Below are positions 46,261 to 59,244 of a stretch of 64,000 nucleotides of DNA, one piece after another. Position numbers and translations under genes: made by a program. A model generated the notes under the pieces. It was not told the origin of the DNA. It searched no databases and saw only the letters and a program-made list of their open reading frames with translations. The stretch lies in the NCBI GenBank assembly GCA_001949185.1, contig BDGG01000005.1, positions 1,911,249-1,975,248 of the forward strand, given 5' to 3'. How positions within the stretch are numbered: position 1 is the stretch's first letter; each line of letters starts with the position of its first letter. Source of the DNA: Ramazzottius varieornatus (lineage: Eukaryota; Tardigrada; Eutardigrada; Parachela; Ramazzottiidae).

Positions 46261-49200
46261 TTACTCGTTTACGGCTTCGTCAATTTCTTGCATTTTGGAT
46301 ACGGGTTCGTTATCGCTGTCTTTCTTCTTAGACGGTTCCACGTACTTGTAGAATCGAACCATGAAAGCGAAGAGGACACCAAAGACTCCAATCAGCCCGG
46401 CAAAGATGAAGAACTCGGTAGCCTGCAAAAAACTACCATGATCCACTGCTGCGTATGATATGGGATCTATCCAGTAAGCATGCAGCAGACGCCCACCTGG
46501 TTCTCCGTTATCTTGGTACCAGCGATGATGATTGTAATAACGTTACCAAAAGCTGTTGTCATCAGCCATCCAGCTTGCAACACCGCCTAGTTATTTCGAC
46601 AGAAAGGCAACATTTGTAAACACAATGCATATGGGAGCTCGGTGAACAAATTCGACAAGACTGTTCTCCCAAATGGTGCACGTTCTCCAAGTTTTTGGCT
46701 GATGGCGTGCGCCACTTTGAAAATCAATCCTGTCGGAATATAAAAATGGAGGATATGAAAAAGAACGGACCTTCATACTGGGTGGAGACTGGGAGTAAGC
46801 GAAAGCCACACCACTGACGGAGAAAAGGACTTCACCGAGTGTGATGATGAAGTACTGGGGAACTGCAATGGACAATGAGAAAGTTTAGCGACGCCCTTTG
46901 GATCGATTTATGACACACAAGAGTAAAGTGAGCCGATATTTCATTTCTTGATATTTTGTAAGAATGATCTTACGCTGCCAAAAGATGTTGATGGAACTCG
47001 CGGGTACAATCGAATGCACGGCCCATGGAGCTTTCTTCTCGCTTTCTTGCAGTCCCTCGGGATCTTTCAATATCACAGTGTACACTCCTCCGTTCTGTAC
47101 CAGCAGACGCTCGGATCCTACTCGACGCTTTCCGTAGAGAGCGTACTGGTCAGCCACGTAGATCTCATATCTCCAAGGGAAAAAGGATCACATGCTGAAC
47201 AAACGCGGTAAAATTCTTGGGAACACAGTACGTACTTTCCATGAAGGACTTCCGGTAACGCAGCGTCCGCCACGGTTGAATTTTCCTCGAAGAAGGCTGT
47301 ATTCTGGTCGAGAAGTACTGTATAGCGATGTCCTTTCTTACTCGAAGCCACATCGGGGTTGATCAAAGTCACTTCGCCGGAAGTGGAGTTGAGACTGAAG
47401 GGCACGACCATCCGGACGAAACCGGTGCCCTTCTTCGGCTTTTCCTTCTTATCCATAACCTAGACAGCAGACACAACAAACCCTTGTCGACTTTGAGCGT
47501 CATGTTATTTACAGTAATCGCAAAACTCTTACCAGTTTCGTGTTGAAGGCGTCGTTGAATGCTCCAATGTATACGGAATGGACGCCTTTCTCCACAATGG
47601 TATGGCTCTTCATCGTCGTGCCTGTGTTAGACTGGAAGGCCTGTCCGCACTTGGTCCAATCGTTAGGATTCAGCCTGATAGTCACTGTAGTTTTGTTGTT
47701 GACGTTTGCGACGCCGGCATCCCACATCTAGAACAACCTCCATGTATTAATTTATTTTTATTTTATTTCGGAATATTAAACAGTACCCAGGCAAACATTC
47801 TAGACAAGATCGTTTCTCCAAGTGGCGCACGTGTTCAGGTGACCGCATTAAAAGCGCCCGCCACTTGGGAAACCATCCTTGTTGAGTTTGTTTGCCTGGC
47901 TCATAAGTAAGAAGGATGTATGTGTACCTGGTAGGCTTTGATATCCTGCGATTCCATTGAGTCGCCCCAGCCCGACGTACCGGCAGACACTGGACATGGC
48001 AATGTATTGAACAAGCGAAGTTCGCCGGTTCCGGCTACTGGAGGGACAGGAACAGTAGCCTGCAAGGTACTCCATGACTCTCGCTGAAACCTGCCTGGAA
48101 AATGTACGCATAGAGAAATGGAAAGTGTTTGTGACGACATACGTCGATTTGCATTTGCAGCAAGCCGGCAATCACGAAGGCGGCTCCAGCGAAGAACATG
48201 CCAAAAATCATCCGAGTCAGCAGCCTGCAAGTCAGTTATTATCCACGTAAAAATATCTATATAGAGTGCGAAGAAGAAACGCGGAATTTCAACTACCGGA
48301 AGTTGATGTTGCATCTTTTAAGTGTGGGGAAAACGATCGTTTCGAAGAACGGTACCAAGATAAGAATCAGGACTACGGCGTAGAACAGAATGATGCGCAG
48401 TATGAACAAAATAAGGTACCGCGAAGTCAGTCATACCAGGATTGAAGATTTGAACTTGATCAGGTTTCCAGTAGAAATTGTCCGTGATCCGACCGTCCAT
48501 CTTGTTCGCTTGAAGCGTCCATCGCGAACCCTGTGGAAAAAAGAAAAAGAGTGGAGCTCGAATTTTCAACACTCGTAAGCCGATTTACCGAATATAGATC
48601 AGAGAGACCCCACTGACATACATACCTTCTGGTCGAACAGGGTCCAGAAGATGGGAAGCGGAAGGAACATCTTGAGAACCGGCATAATTTGCTTTACGTC
48701 ATTGACGAAACTTTTCTAATGATATAGAACAAGTCAGATGCGTCCCCAACGATCCATTTCAGTAGTGAAAATCCTGGTACCTCAAATTTATCGGAAGCGT
48801 AGTCCAGCCAATGTTGATTCTTCTGTCCATTGTGCGTTGTATTTCGTCCCCGAAATCTGTTGTAGACTGCGTGCTGCAAGAACCCACAAGTGGTTACAAG
48901 ACTAGCGTGGACTAAGAGAACGTACTAGCTGCTGACATTCTTACCGAGACGCACATTACCACCCGGCCTAGAATATTGCCGGTGAGCGGGACGTTCCGGT
49001 AAAAGGGTCTGCCAAGTAAAAACAGAACTAGTCGGAAATTAGGCATCTGAACGACTGAAATTTTAGCTCTAAGAACTTATTTGGATTACTCGCTTACCGA
49101 TAGAAAGGCTCAATAAAGCTGCAGGAAGACCGAATGCCTGTAGGGTGAGACATGATACAAGGACCTCCTAATATCCAACGGAAACCAACCTAGAACTTAC

Positions 49201-50845
49201 CGCAGGGTAGCATCCCTCTTTCCCCAGACACGATACGTCACCTACAAGGACAGCACTTAACGACGAGACACGGGAAGGACGGTAAAGTAACGATTTTGAT
49301 CCACTTTGCGCGCCATTGACCAAGAGAACTTACTGCGTAATATCGGAGTGACGAACGTCGATACCAAGCTTCCGGCGTTGATGCAGAAGTAAAAGACGGA
49401 GAAGAAGCTCTCTCGCTGTCGTTCCTGCGTTGAGTTAGAAAGGATGCGTGAAAACAGGCATCAGACAGCTGCGACTTCCGGTGGACCAACCTGGCCCTCA
49501 CGGAATTGGTCACCGCCGTACGAGACTACACACGGTTTGATACCACCAGTACCGAGTGCTACTAGGAATAAGCCGCTCAGAAACCCAGAGCTAGAACAAA
49601 CCAATAGTCAGAAACCTTTCAGTACCTGGGAAGAGCATTATGAGCTCGAGGCCAAGTTGGTAGTTGTCTTACACGGGACTCAATCCGATCGAAGGTATGG
49701 AAGACAAGGTCATCAGCACAAGTCCGCCGATGTACACCAGCGACAGCAGAAAGATTGTTCTGCATGAGATATATCGGCGTAGTACCCATGAGATGTATCG
49801 GCGAAGTCGTGGAAATGGTAGAGCAAAGGCAACTTACGAGAACTTGCCGATGTATCCGTCCGCTAACATAGCTCCCAGGATCGGTGTGAAGTACGACGTA
49901 ATGAGGAAAACATGGTAGATCTGCAAATGAGTCGTTCAGTCAGCACGTGTGGGATGTGTAGAACGTTGACAGGCTTACATACGCACCAGTGTAGCTCTTG
50001 ATTCCGTCCAGAAGAAGGCTTCCAGAAAGTAAAGCGTCAAGACCGCTGAAATTAGGGAACAGAGATTAGTCGAGCTTGATGGACGGAACAAACATCAGTC
50101 AGCTGTCTTGCTTCCGGAATATCTCTTTGCTACCTTTCATTCCATAAAAGGCGAATCTACAACGTAAATAAAAGCGATGCATGCAAACGCCCTTGTGGGA
50201 AGGTTGAACTGACAGAATGTTGTGAGATGCCAAACATACCGTTCACAGAGCTCGTTTCCCAGAATGAAGATGATGTAAAATGGATACTTTAGCTTTGGTT
50301 TCTGAAGGCGAAAAACATTCTTAGCTCGGATTACCGGACAGGGTTGAAAGAAAATGCTGGTCGATGAGAAAAGCAACAGGTGGTTACCACGAGGCTTTCC
50401 GATGTAGACGATCGTTCCACGCCCCTCCCGTTACTTGTAGTGGGCATATTGGAAGCCTTGTTGGAGATCCTGTCCAGCTCTTTGCGGAGGTATTCTGTGA
50501 GAAAGCATACGCGAGTAGGGAATGGAAACAGCATTCAGTCTGGCAATGTGGGAAGATCTAGAGCCGCGCGGGATGAAAGGGGAGCTTTGGTTCGCTCGAA
50601 ATCAAGCCAATTCTCAATCAATGCAAATACGAGTCTGGTTTGTCTGGCGTGACGTCATCGCGGACCACGCCTCGATATCCGATCACTTTGGAGGTGGACA
50701 ATGGTCCCTGAACACATGCCAGCTAGGATAAACCTTCCTCACCAGTAGTCACCCGCTTGTAGACGTACGTACCTGAGTTCGCTTTGCTCTTTTCTTCCGA
50801 TGCACGATACTGCGCCATCGGCAGACCGTCGTCTTGATCCTTCAT
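46261..50845 (-). CDS. SLC15-type proton/oligopeptide transporter, copy 1
   Basis: A many-exon gene (about 20) for a POT/PTR2 transporter that moves di- and tripeptides with protons across the plasma membrane. The start [14 protein letters not shown] at 50845 opens a short hydrophilic N-terminus. Motifs: [20 protein letters not shown] (ExxER-type), GALG-like [39 protein letters not shown]2 signature [38 protein letters not shown], a large extracellular domain (47200-48060), [20 protein letters not shown] and [15 protein letters not shown]. It ends in a charged tail (stop at 46261). Well-defined 3' exons are 46862-46770, 46586-46497 and 46423-46261; the exon 50156-50134 is only 23 bases. The join between exon 1 (50845-50773) and the exon at about 50301 is not settled. 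Family A repeats are in two introns. Confidence 0.9.
46628..46737 (+). repeat. family A foldback, copy 10 (SLC15 copy 1 intron)
   Basis: Left end ATGGGAGCTCGGTGAACAAA with TTCGACAAGACTGTTCTCCC; inner arms AATGGTGCACG and GCGTGCGCCACTTTG. Confidence 0.75.
47788..47898 (+). repeat. family A foldback, copy 11 (SLC15 copy 1 intron)
   Basis: CAGGCAAAC and GTTTGCCTG termini; inner arms TCTCCAAGTGGCGCACG and GCCCGCCACTTGGGAAACC. Confidence 0.8.
50134..50156 (-). other. 23-base microexon of SLC15 copy 1
   Basis: Minus-strand AG|ATTCGCC...GAAAG|GTAGC encodes FAFYGMK between flanking exons in correct phase. In the second SLC15 copy the same residues (FSYYGMK) are fused to the upstream exon, so this boundary is an extra intron in copy 1. 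Confidence 0.7.
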
Positions 50846-51479
50846 TGTGCTGCAGTCCGAATTACCGTACAGTAAAACAACTCACCGGAAGTCAGTGCTA
50901 AATCAAGAAGCTGAGATTTTCACATGAGGTATTTGTGAGATAGCCTTGTGATCTGTTTAGTCCGGACCACAAGCTGATGGCTTCACCAGCTACTGTACCT
51001 GAAATATCCATCTGGCGCGTCATAGGGTTTGTGCTCACATGATACTAGCAGGATATCAGAGTTATGTCATGATTATCGAAATGTCGATTAGCAATTTTAA
51101 TCATATCTCAAAAATTGTTGTAACCTCTATCTGTAATTCTATACGGTGACTCAAACCAACAAGTCGGAGCTCTGTAGTTCGGACCTCTGCGAAATCTACT
51201 GGTGCTACTCGATCGTCCGATGTATTTTGACGAGAAGTTCACAGTGCGTACCGTACGCATAGCTAACCCACAAAGAATGCGGGCTACTCCGCTGTCGCTT
51301 TGACCGCGGTATGTGGTCAGAGCTCATACGTGAAGACGAATGCGTTTTATTGTACTTCCACATAAAGGTCAAGCCAGTGTAAAGACGTTAGAAAAGTAAA
51401 TATTAGTAAGCTGTACGGATACAATCGATTTAGGCAAGATATCCAACATCCAGGTCCACCCGTGCCGATCGATCGAACA
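50846..51479. other. spacer SLC15 copy 1 promoter / methyltransferase 3' flank
   Basis: No gene or repeat recognised. The short open frames around 50330-50730 overlap intron 1 of SLC15 copy 1. Confidence 0.4.
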
Positions 51480-52597
51480 TTATGGACTATCAGGAACTTC
51501 AGGACCGTCTGGCAAAGGAGGCTTCTTCACGGCTTTGATAATAATGACATCTTGAGCGTCAGTCAAAGCACTGTTTGATGAAACATTCGAGTCGCTGGCT
51601 TTCGATATCTCGAACTCAGAGTACCCAGCGTACTTTAGGGCCTTGAGATATTCCTCTTCGGTGAGCTTGCAGACATGGAACTTCTCGTCGTCTACCATGT
51701 AGTAAGAAGCATCGATCCAGTCTGTCAAGATTAACGTTCCTCCAACAACTAAGTACTCGCTCATTCTCTCGAGGCAGTTCTCGAAATCGTCATAGTCGTC
51801 CGCGGCGACGGAGAACGTGAACGAAGCTGTCAGGACGTCGACGGGCGTCAGCTTTTCGGGTACCAGTGGGTCGCTGCACATTAAGTCACAAGGTAAGATG
51901 GCGATGATGGAATTTCGGAGGCGTTCTTCGTAATCTTCCCATTCTTCTTCTTTCTGATCTAACCTAGCTGCATACTGCAATACAGTATATAAATATATAA
52001 GCTCGCTAAACAAACTGACGAGTTCGTTTTACCAAGTGGCGCACGCGTTCAGGTTATACACTGGAGACGTGTGCCGCATGGGAAAACAGCCTTGTCTAGC
52101 TTGTTTGAGGGCTTTGAACTGCGCAACCAAGAACCACTGTCTTCGCTGCGTTATGCAATGTTCGAGGCACAAGATACGGGAGTACGGTACGGTACCTTGA
52201 AATAGCCGATCCAGTCGTAAGCAGCTGAGTCTCCGGCGCACCACATTTGAAGCTGGAATGAAAGTATGCCAAGTTCATGCTGATGATCTTGAAGAATATA
52301 TGGTTGATTTTACAGTACCTCCATCCGGCATCCGGGTGTAAAATCGGTAGAATAGATATAGTGAAATTTCAACGAGCCGGGTATCAAATAGGCAATAGAC
52401 GGTCCAGTTCCGACGTCCATGAGGCGTCCCTTGCCTTTGGGGCATGCTTCGAAAAGACTGTTGAGCTTCCGGAAAATGAATCCAGATAAATTTGTCTCTA
52501 ATCCTTTGCCATCGTCGTCGGTCTTGTAGTATTGTTCCAGATACTTTCGAGCGTTGAAGTCCCGGCCATAATCGTAGCGAGTCTTTGGCTTTGACAT
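51480..52597 (-). CDS. NNMT/PNMT/INMT-family SAM-dependent methyltransferase
   Basis: Three exons (52597-52319, 52252-52196, 51974-51480) encode 276 residues; human NNMT has 264. The N-terminus has the family block FNARKYLEQYYKT. The SAM-binding motif I is LMDVGTGPSIAYLI. A later Rossmann strand reads TPVDVLTASFTFSVAADDYD, and the segment GGTLILTDWIDASYYMV matches the NNMT region GGFLVIMDALKSSYYMI. This family methylates small amines such as nicotinamide, indolethylamines or noradrenaline; which one applies cannot be told. Exon 2 is only 57 bases. The first intron is 66 bases; the second (51975-52195) carries a family A repeat. The gene sits on the same strand between two SLC15 copies, so it was either caught between tandem duplicates or inserted later. 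Confidence 0.9.
52003..52112 (+). repeat. family A foldback, copy 12 (methyltransferase intron 2)
   Basis: Left CTAAACAAACTGACGAG, right TAGCTTGTTTGAG; inner arms TACCAAGTGGCGCACGCG and GTGTGCCGCATGGGAAAA. Confidence 0.75.
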
Positions 52598-53097
52598 GGT
52601 AGCACTCAGGACAGACCAGGGTGAGTCGTGATCGACTCTTCCTGGATACAACCCACACAGCTGCCAAACTTCCGGTCGGCACTCTTAAAGAGTTTCTTCA
52701 AGTACTAGTGTGAAGTAGAAGATCTAAGAGACTACACAAACAACTTCCGCTTCGCAAATAGCTCGTTATGCATAAGGAGTCTGTGATTTAAGAAGCCGAG
52801 CCTTTAGATCAACAGTGAAGGAGGAGTTTTGAATAGAGCACAACCATAAAGAAGCAATATTCTGTTTATCGATGTTGCATGTGTCATGTTGACGTTAGTT
52901 CACTGGGCTAAAAATATCCTTATCGACAGTTACACGATATCCAAAAACATAACTGTCTTGACGACCCCTGTGTTCTTCCAGACTAATTTTTAAATTTTTC
53001 GATCAGCTTGACAGTGGTAGACAATCCATCGTAAGTGCAAGGCAAGAACGTATGTGCCAGAAAAAATTGAAGAACCGGGAAGAAGAATTTAGAAATT
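52598..53097. other. spacer methyltransferase promoter / SLC15 copy 2 3' flank
   Basis: No gene or repeat recognised. Confidence 0.4.
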
Positions 53098-56000
53098 TCA
53101 TTTCTTAGCGTCGACGTATTTGTACATTCTGGCCATGAAGCCGAAAAGCAAAGCAAAAGCCCCAATCAATCCTGCGAAAATGAAAAACTCTGTAGCTTGG
53201 TTTTCTGTCAGCTGGGCTCCAGCGATGATGATGACGATGACGTTCCCGAAAGCTACTGTCATCAACCAGCCAGCTTGCAATACGGATTTCATTGTAACTG
53301 GGGCCTGTGAATAGGCAAAGGACAGACCGCTAACAGAAAAGAGCACTTCGCCGACCGTCAAGACAAAGATTTGCGGGAGCTGCCAAAACATGCTGAGCGA
53401 ACTGGGCGGTACCACGTCGTGGCGCTTCCAGTAGCCCATGCTCTTATTGTTTGCATCGAATGTTTCGCTGTCCATCAAGTGCACAACGTATACTCCACCG
53501 TTAGGAAGTTCCATTCGTTCGTTGCCAATTCGCTGAATGCCGTTCGAGGCATTGGAATTCGGGTACCACACTTCGTACCTAAAAAGAAGAGCATTTTGCG
53601 ATTTCAAACAGAAAAAACAAGACAATTTAGAGTTCAGCAAAGACGCTGCAGCCGTCGCTCATACACCTGCATACAAAGATACTGACACCAAACATAGGAC
53701 AGAAGTATGCCGATGTTGGAACACGGGAAAGATATTGCTTTCCGCAACCAGTCGTTCATGCACCTGCATACAGTGATACCTTAACCCAGGCCACATGTAT
53801 GCAGGGTACTGAAACGCGGGAAAAGTCTTGTTTGTCGGCATTCCGTAATTGGCATGGTGATTTTCTTCCACGAAGAAAATCACCATGCCAAGTTTCATTG
53901 CAAGCAGATAACACATTAAGTCTCAGCACTTACTTTCCGGGTTCAAGAACCTTGGAGCTGTTCATGACAATAGACTTCTCTTCAAAGTACGCCTGAGTCT
54001 TGTCGAAGATGATGTTCTCCATATGTCCCTTCTTGCCGCTTGCCACATCCGGGTTAATCAATGTCATGTTACCACCTGTAATTGATCCACAGTCACAAAG
54101 CTTCACCCGGAAGAGGACAGGCAACTTACCGCCAGAAACTGTGTTGAAGCCGAAAGGCGCAATGAAGATGGCACGGGCTTTTCCTTCCTTTGGCTTAATT
54201 TTCTCTCCTAAATCGACCTGAAAAAATAACCTCACTCGATCTCAGCGTACGATCAAGTCAAGGGCTGATGCACTTGACGCTTACATGTTTGACCGTAATT
54301 TCCCAGTTGTCAATGGCCAAGATGTAAGCGTTGACACTGGTTCCAACCATATCCACACTGAAAGTCTTTCGGAAAAATGTGCTATTTTTCAGAAGCGGGC
54401 AGTCTTTCGCAACAATGTTGATAGGCAGTTTGTTTGGTTCGCCAGGTTTCGCAAGACCTGTGCGGTGCTTCTTCTCGTCATATTCCTGCATCAGGACGTC
54501 AATCAATACGACAAGCCACTACTACTTACCACAAGGTAATTACTATCTATCGAAAAAAGGTAAAATGGTTTAGCTCGTTTTGTACGAGATTTTTCCGAGA
54601 ATCTTGAACAAGTTAGTGCCGGCACGGTCTGTCAACTGTTTTAGTTGAAAATTCAGCCCACAAGCTAAATAACTATTGTATTTTTACTATTGATAGCGTA
54701 GAGAATTTGGGTTCTTACGCCAAAGGCTGGAAGAGTGAACGCAGGATCGACACTCAGATCGTAGTCAGGTTCGTAGTTGACGAGAACCGGGCAGTTAAAT
54801 GTGCTGTAAGTTCGAATTTCCGCGGCGAAGCTAGCCACTGGTGAAGGAATTGTACCCTGTTATGATAAACGCACCATACACCGGAATTTCAGAAATGAAA
54901 ATAGGTCAATCGTCCTTGCAGTGATACTTACGTCTAGTTTGATCTGTACGATGCCGGCAATAACGAAAGCCACTCCAGCCAGGACCATGCCGAGGAACAT
55001 GCGAGCAAGTGCACGGAAGGGAATATTGAATTTGTCCAGCAGCTTGAAAACGACTCCTTCGAAGAAAGGAATGAGAGCTAGGATAAGAATGGGATTGAAG
55101 ATGCCCATCTGGTCGGGCTTCCAGGTGAACGTGTCGGTAATGCGACCGTCCATCTTGGTGGCTTGAAGTGTCCATCGCGAACCCTGTGGAAGAGAAAGCC
55201 CATGGTTCAGCCCAGTTCTTGATTCGCTGCTGTATTACAGTACCAGAAAAAAGCAAACGGAGGAAATTTACCTGTTGATCGAACAAAGCCCAGAACATAG
55301 GTAGAGGAAGGAAGAGTTTGAGGACAGGCAAGAGCTGCTTGACGTCGTCGAGGAACTCGCGCTAGAGAGTACAATGAACAGTGCGCTGAATGCTCCATCA
55401 TATACTGTACGTAAGGTTACATAAAGCGGAAATAAAAGGGCTGACAGCACGTACTGGGTAATGGTCTTCGGCGTAGTCTAGCCAGTGGTCGTGATGGGTT
55501 GTCTTGCGCGTCGCGATCTTGTTTCGGATAGCGCACTAAAAAGCAGAACTCAGTTTACCGGGCTGGGCAATTCCGATCTTGAAGGGGAATTTTATACCCA
55601 ACAGCAGCCGAAGACGCGGGCAATGATGTTCTGTTTGGCGGGAATGTTTCGATAGAAAGGTTTTCCGGCAACGAAAGCCACTAAAAGGAAAAATGCAGGC
55701 AAGTGCTGAGTTTAGACAGCCCAGCGCATCAAAGTGAAACTACATTACTCACGGACTGCAATGGCGAGAAGGCCAGCGGGAAGACCGAATGCCTGAAATA
55801 ACGGTAGAGGTTAAATGAATTCGTTAAATGGAGAATATCATTTGAGAAGTGAGGCTCATGGTTTCATAGTGTACCAAAGGATAGCATCCTTCGTCTCCAA
55901 AGCAGGGAACTTCACTGCGAAGAATGGGCGTGACGAAAGTGGAGATCAGACTTCCAGAGTTGATAGCAAAGTAGAAGATGGAAAAGAACTGCTCTCGTTG

Positions 56001-57011
56001 TTTTTCCTGTCGAAACAATTTGGGGAAAGTCAATTTGGCGTACCAGCTAAGTATGTTCTGAAGGCCTTCGTCGGGACGTACCTGGCCTTCTCGAAACTGA
56101 TCGCCGCCATATGCCGGTACGACAGGCTTGATACCACCAGTTCCAAACCCAATCAACATCAGACCGCAAGCAGTTCCGGCCCTGCAAGCATCACCTTTGG
56201 TCACCTCCAATTCACTTAGCTCCAGGCATGCATATTGAAACAAGCGATCATGACAACTTAAGTGGAGAATACTTACACAACGTTCAGGCCCAAAGGTGGA
56301 GTGGCTGATAAGGTCAGCAGCACGAGACCGCTCACGTAGACCAGCGATAAGCAGAAGATCGTGCTAAAAAGAAACTGGGTTCAGTTCTCAAAACTGCGCT
56401 CCTCGAAGTGGCAACTTTACAAGTTAAAAATTAAGCTCTACAACCAACGTACTTGAACTTTCCGAGGAATCCATCAGCCAACATAGCCCCAAAGACGGGT
56501 GTGAAATAGCACAGAACAGAAAAAAGATGGTAGACTAGAGTCGTCGTTCCTTCGGACCACAAGAGTACTTCCAGAAAATACAGTGTCAAGACCGCTGCAA
56601 ACAAAATCGGACGCCATGAAAATAAAGAATTAACATCAGTCTCGATGAGCCCGGGAATAACGTACTTTTCATCCCATAGTACGAGAAACGCTCGCAAAAC
56701 TCGTTTCCCAGGATAAAGACAATATACCAGGGATATCCATACTTCTTCTGCAAATTGGAAAAAGTTCTTTATCTAACCAGAGAGAGCAAAATATTCGCAC
56801 GTGCCGTTGGAAGTTCCGGGTCCACGAATTCGATGGTTTCAAGTCCACCCTTCCCGGTCTTCCCGTTGACGCTTCCGTCTTGTGTGGTTCCATGCCCGAC
56901 AGGTCCATGTTCTGTGTGATCAAGAGCTCTATCATCAACCAATTTCGTAGGATTAGTACGCCTAACGTCCGGCTTTGTATTTTTCTCATTTTCCGAAGAC
57001 GATATCGGCAT
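53098..57011 (-). CDS. SLC15-type proton/oligopeptide transporter, copy 2
   Basis: Sixteen exons: 57011-56778, 56747-56666, 56594-56452, 56363-56277, 56181-56082, 56006-55875, 55792-55753, 55680-55598, 55535-55455, 55361-55272, 55183-54932, 54856-54719, 54485-54285, 54217-54130, 54075-53934 and 53578-53098. They give about 790 residues, longer than PEPT1 (about 708) because of a hydrophilic N-terminus of 78 residues. Motifs: [99 protein letters not shown] and [20 protein letters not shown]. It is clearly paralogous to copy 1, but its last exon fuses what copy 1 splits into four. The intron 53579-53933 holds two family B repeats and a perfect hairpin. Proton-coupled uptake of small peptides is inferred from family. 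Confidence 0.93.
53662..53815. repeat. family B foldbacks, copies 8 and 9 in tandem (SLC15 copy 2 intron)
   Basis: ACACCTGCATACAAAG with a decayed right end at about 53705, then GCACCTGCATACAGTG and CATGTATGCAGGGTAC at 53757-53812. Confidence 0.65.
53849..53891. repeat. perfect 20-base hairpin in SLC15 copy 2 intron
   Basis: TTGGCATGGTGATTTTCTTC is followed after a three-base loop (CAC) by its exact reverse complement. It follows two family B repeats in the same intron. Confidence 0.8.
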
Positions 57012-58444
57012 AATCCTCTCACATTACAGCTTTGTATATGCTATGTAGTAGTTCAATTCCAATAGCCGTTGCAACGGATAGTATGACAACGAGAATGAGC
57101 AGCTGAGCCTTTTCCATTTTCTCTCGCAGATTATACCTCAGCTAATGCCGAGGCTTCCGCGGACTTCACATGCAACAGTCCCTTCTGTTAGTCTCAGTCA
57201 AAACGACCAACGGTCCACTTGATAATTTAGGACCATTATTGCTATGGAGAAACCAATACAAAAAGTGCGCGTTACTCGACAGTCACCTGCAAAACTGGAC
57301 TTACCGATTGCCGAGGCTTCCTTGCCCATCACAGTCTCCACTTCGGGATCCGGATGACCCATATTGGCGGTGGTAGTCCTTGAGAGGAGGAAGCTCTTCC
57401 GCGTAACAAGAGCCGTAGCAAAGACTGCGCCGTGGGCTGCAGCGAAAGTTTCGTGATTTGCTTCCCTCTGTCCATATCTGGTCTTCAGCTAGCTGCTTGT
57501 CCAATCTGTGAACTGAACAATAAAAAAGGCGATATCTCTTTTATTTAGGAAACAATTATTTATCAGCACTTCAAGATGACCATGGCCAACTATGCTATCA
57601 TGCACAGGTTCAAAATATAACGGGGCGCGTTCTCGAGATAACAAGTCGTATGTTATGGCTGATTAGGGTGCCATCTGGTAAGTTACCAGTGGTACCAGTT
57701 TGTAGCCTTAAGCGTGTACCATATTGTTTATCTGTACGAGTACTGTAGTAGTACTTATGACCGGACGCAACAATGCCCTCTTGCCCAAAAATGTCAGGCT
57801 TATCGTGTCGCACTTTACCTTAGTACGGCAGCCCGTAAACTTGTCATCCGTCGTGCTCCGGAGCTCTTCCCTTCCGGCGCAGACCACCCTTCCATGAAGC
57901 AAGGTCCCAGTGTTGACAGTTGTGTCTGCCACATACAATATATGCCACGAAGTTCGCCAGCTCGCCGAACAATCCAGAAGATGTCGCGTAATTCGTACAG
58001 TGTGCGTTTCCGGTTGAGGAACTGTAGCCTGCAGTCCTTTCGGTATCAGCATAAGCTGCCTGTATGATCAGCAGAAATACACACAGATAATCTGCAATGT
58101 GAACGTAGCATACAGTACCTGAATTCCGTAACTGCACATTCGAACAAGCCTGACCGTATCTCCTTCAGGGCGATGCGGCTGAAGCATATTTGATGTTCCG
58201 CCGAATCCCCGTTCAACTTGCACCTTCATCGTGCAGTGCACATAGATCCAACACATCGAGCCTCGCGTAAATGTTTCTGTCATAATCAAGAGTCGCCAAG
58301 CGTCATGTGAAGACGATACTTTTTCCTTGCATAAACTTTTCCAAGTCCAAAACCAAAACAAAGACGAGTGCGTGAAGATGTGGTTTCTTGCACCTGGAAA
58401 CATCACTTGAGCAATCAAACCTAATCAACGGCCTCATAGGAGTG

Positions 58445-58464
58445 CGCCTGTATGTACGTGGGTC
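58445..58464. repeat. family B half copy
   Basis: Only one arm, GCGCCTGTATGTACGTGGG. Confidence 0.35.
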
Positions 58465-59244
58465 TCGCAAAACGTGCTAAAACTACGGCCTAGACATTTG
58501 GTTGGTCGGCAACTCTCTGCCTCAGTCTTTCGAAGGGAGTGTTGGCCACGCCTCTCATTGTAGCGCCATTCTTTACGCCTTTCCAAAACAGCTGATTAAC
58601 ACCATTTTCTCGAATGTTAATCGAGCAGGAAAATTCTTCCTCTTCCCGACATACTCAAACGTCGCTCACTAATGCTGCCGAACTAGACGGCTCTCAAGTT
58701 TCACAGTCCTGTATCCTGCTGGAAAAACTGCAGGATGCTCAATAAATTCTCTAGCTGGACTACACTCACAGCTGCTGCTTCCCCCTGGAACGACGAGGAG
58801 GATCGTCATATCGTCGACGGCGTCTGTCTAAGCTGCTGCTCGCTGACTGCATGAAGTGTTATTGCGCGCTTACAGTGAGTGGGCTTTACTGCCAGCTGGC
58901 AGAACATTATAACTTAGCTCAACGGCAGATACAATTCACAGTTTGTCGCAGTAGCTGATATGCCTTGCAGCAGAGCCCGCGAACATGTCAGCCTAGCTCG
59001 ACTTTGCTCCAAGAAGATTACGGGCTGTTTTAAAGCTGTAATGCTCTCTCTTCGTTTTGCAGCTCAGTCGGATTACTCCATCACCGTGATCGGCTGTGAG
59101 CCCTGGCAGGCTTGACTACCGTGCACACATCTTTCTCTTGACGGACCATGTCCATGGACTTGAACAATAACGACTCGGCGCCGGATCTGAGGTCGGATCG
59201 ACAGCGCAATGGAGCAGATCCCCGAGGTAATAGTAGACAAGAGA

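Noticed and set aside
53849-53891. Perfect hairpin as a microRNA precursor
   Set aside because: Three-base loop and 20-base stem are too short for a usual animal pre-miRNA.
57844-58137. Secreted-protein-like frame with a signal peptide (minus strand)
   Set aside because: No cysteine framework or domain recognised and no splice support; kept only as a note in the spacer entry.
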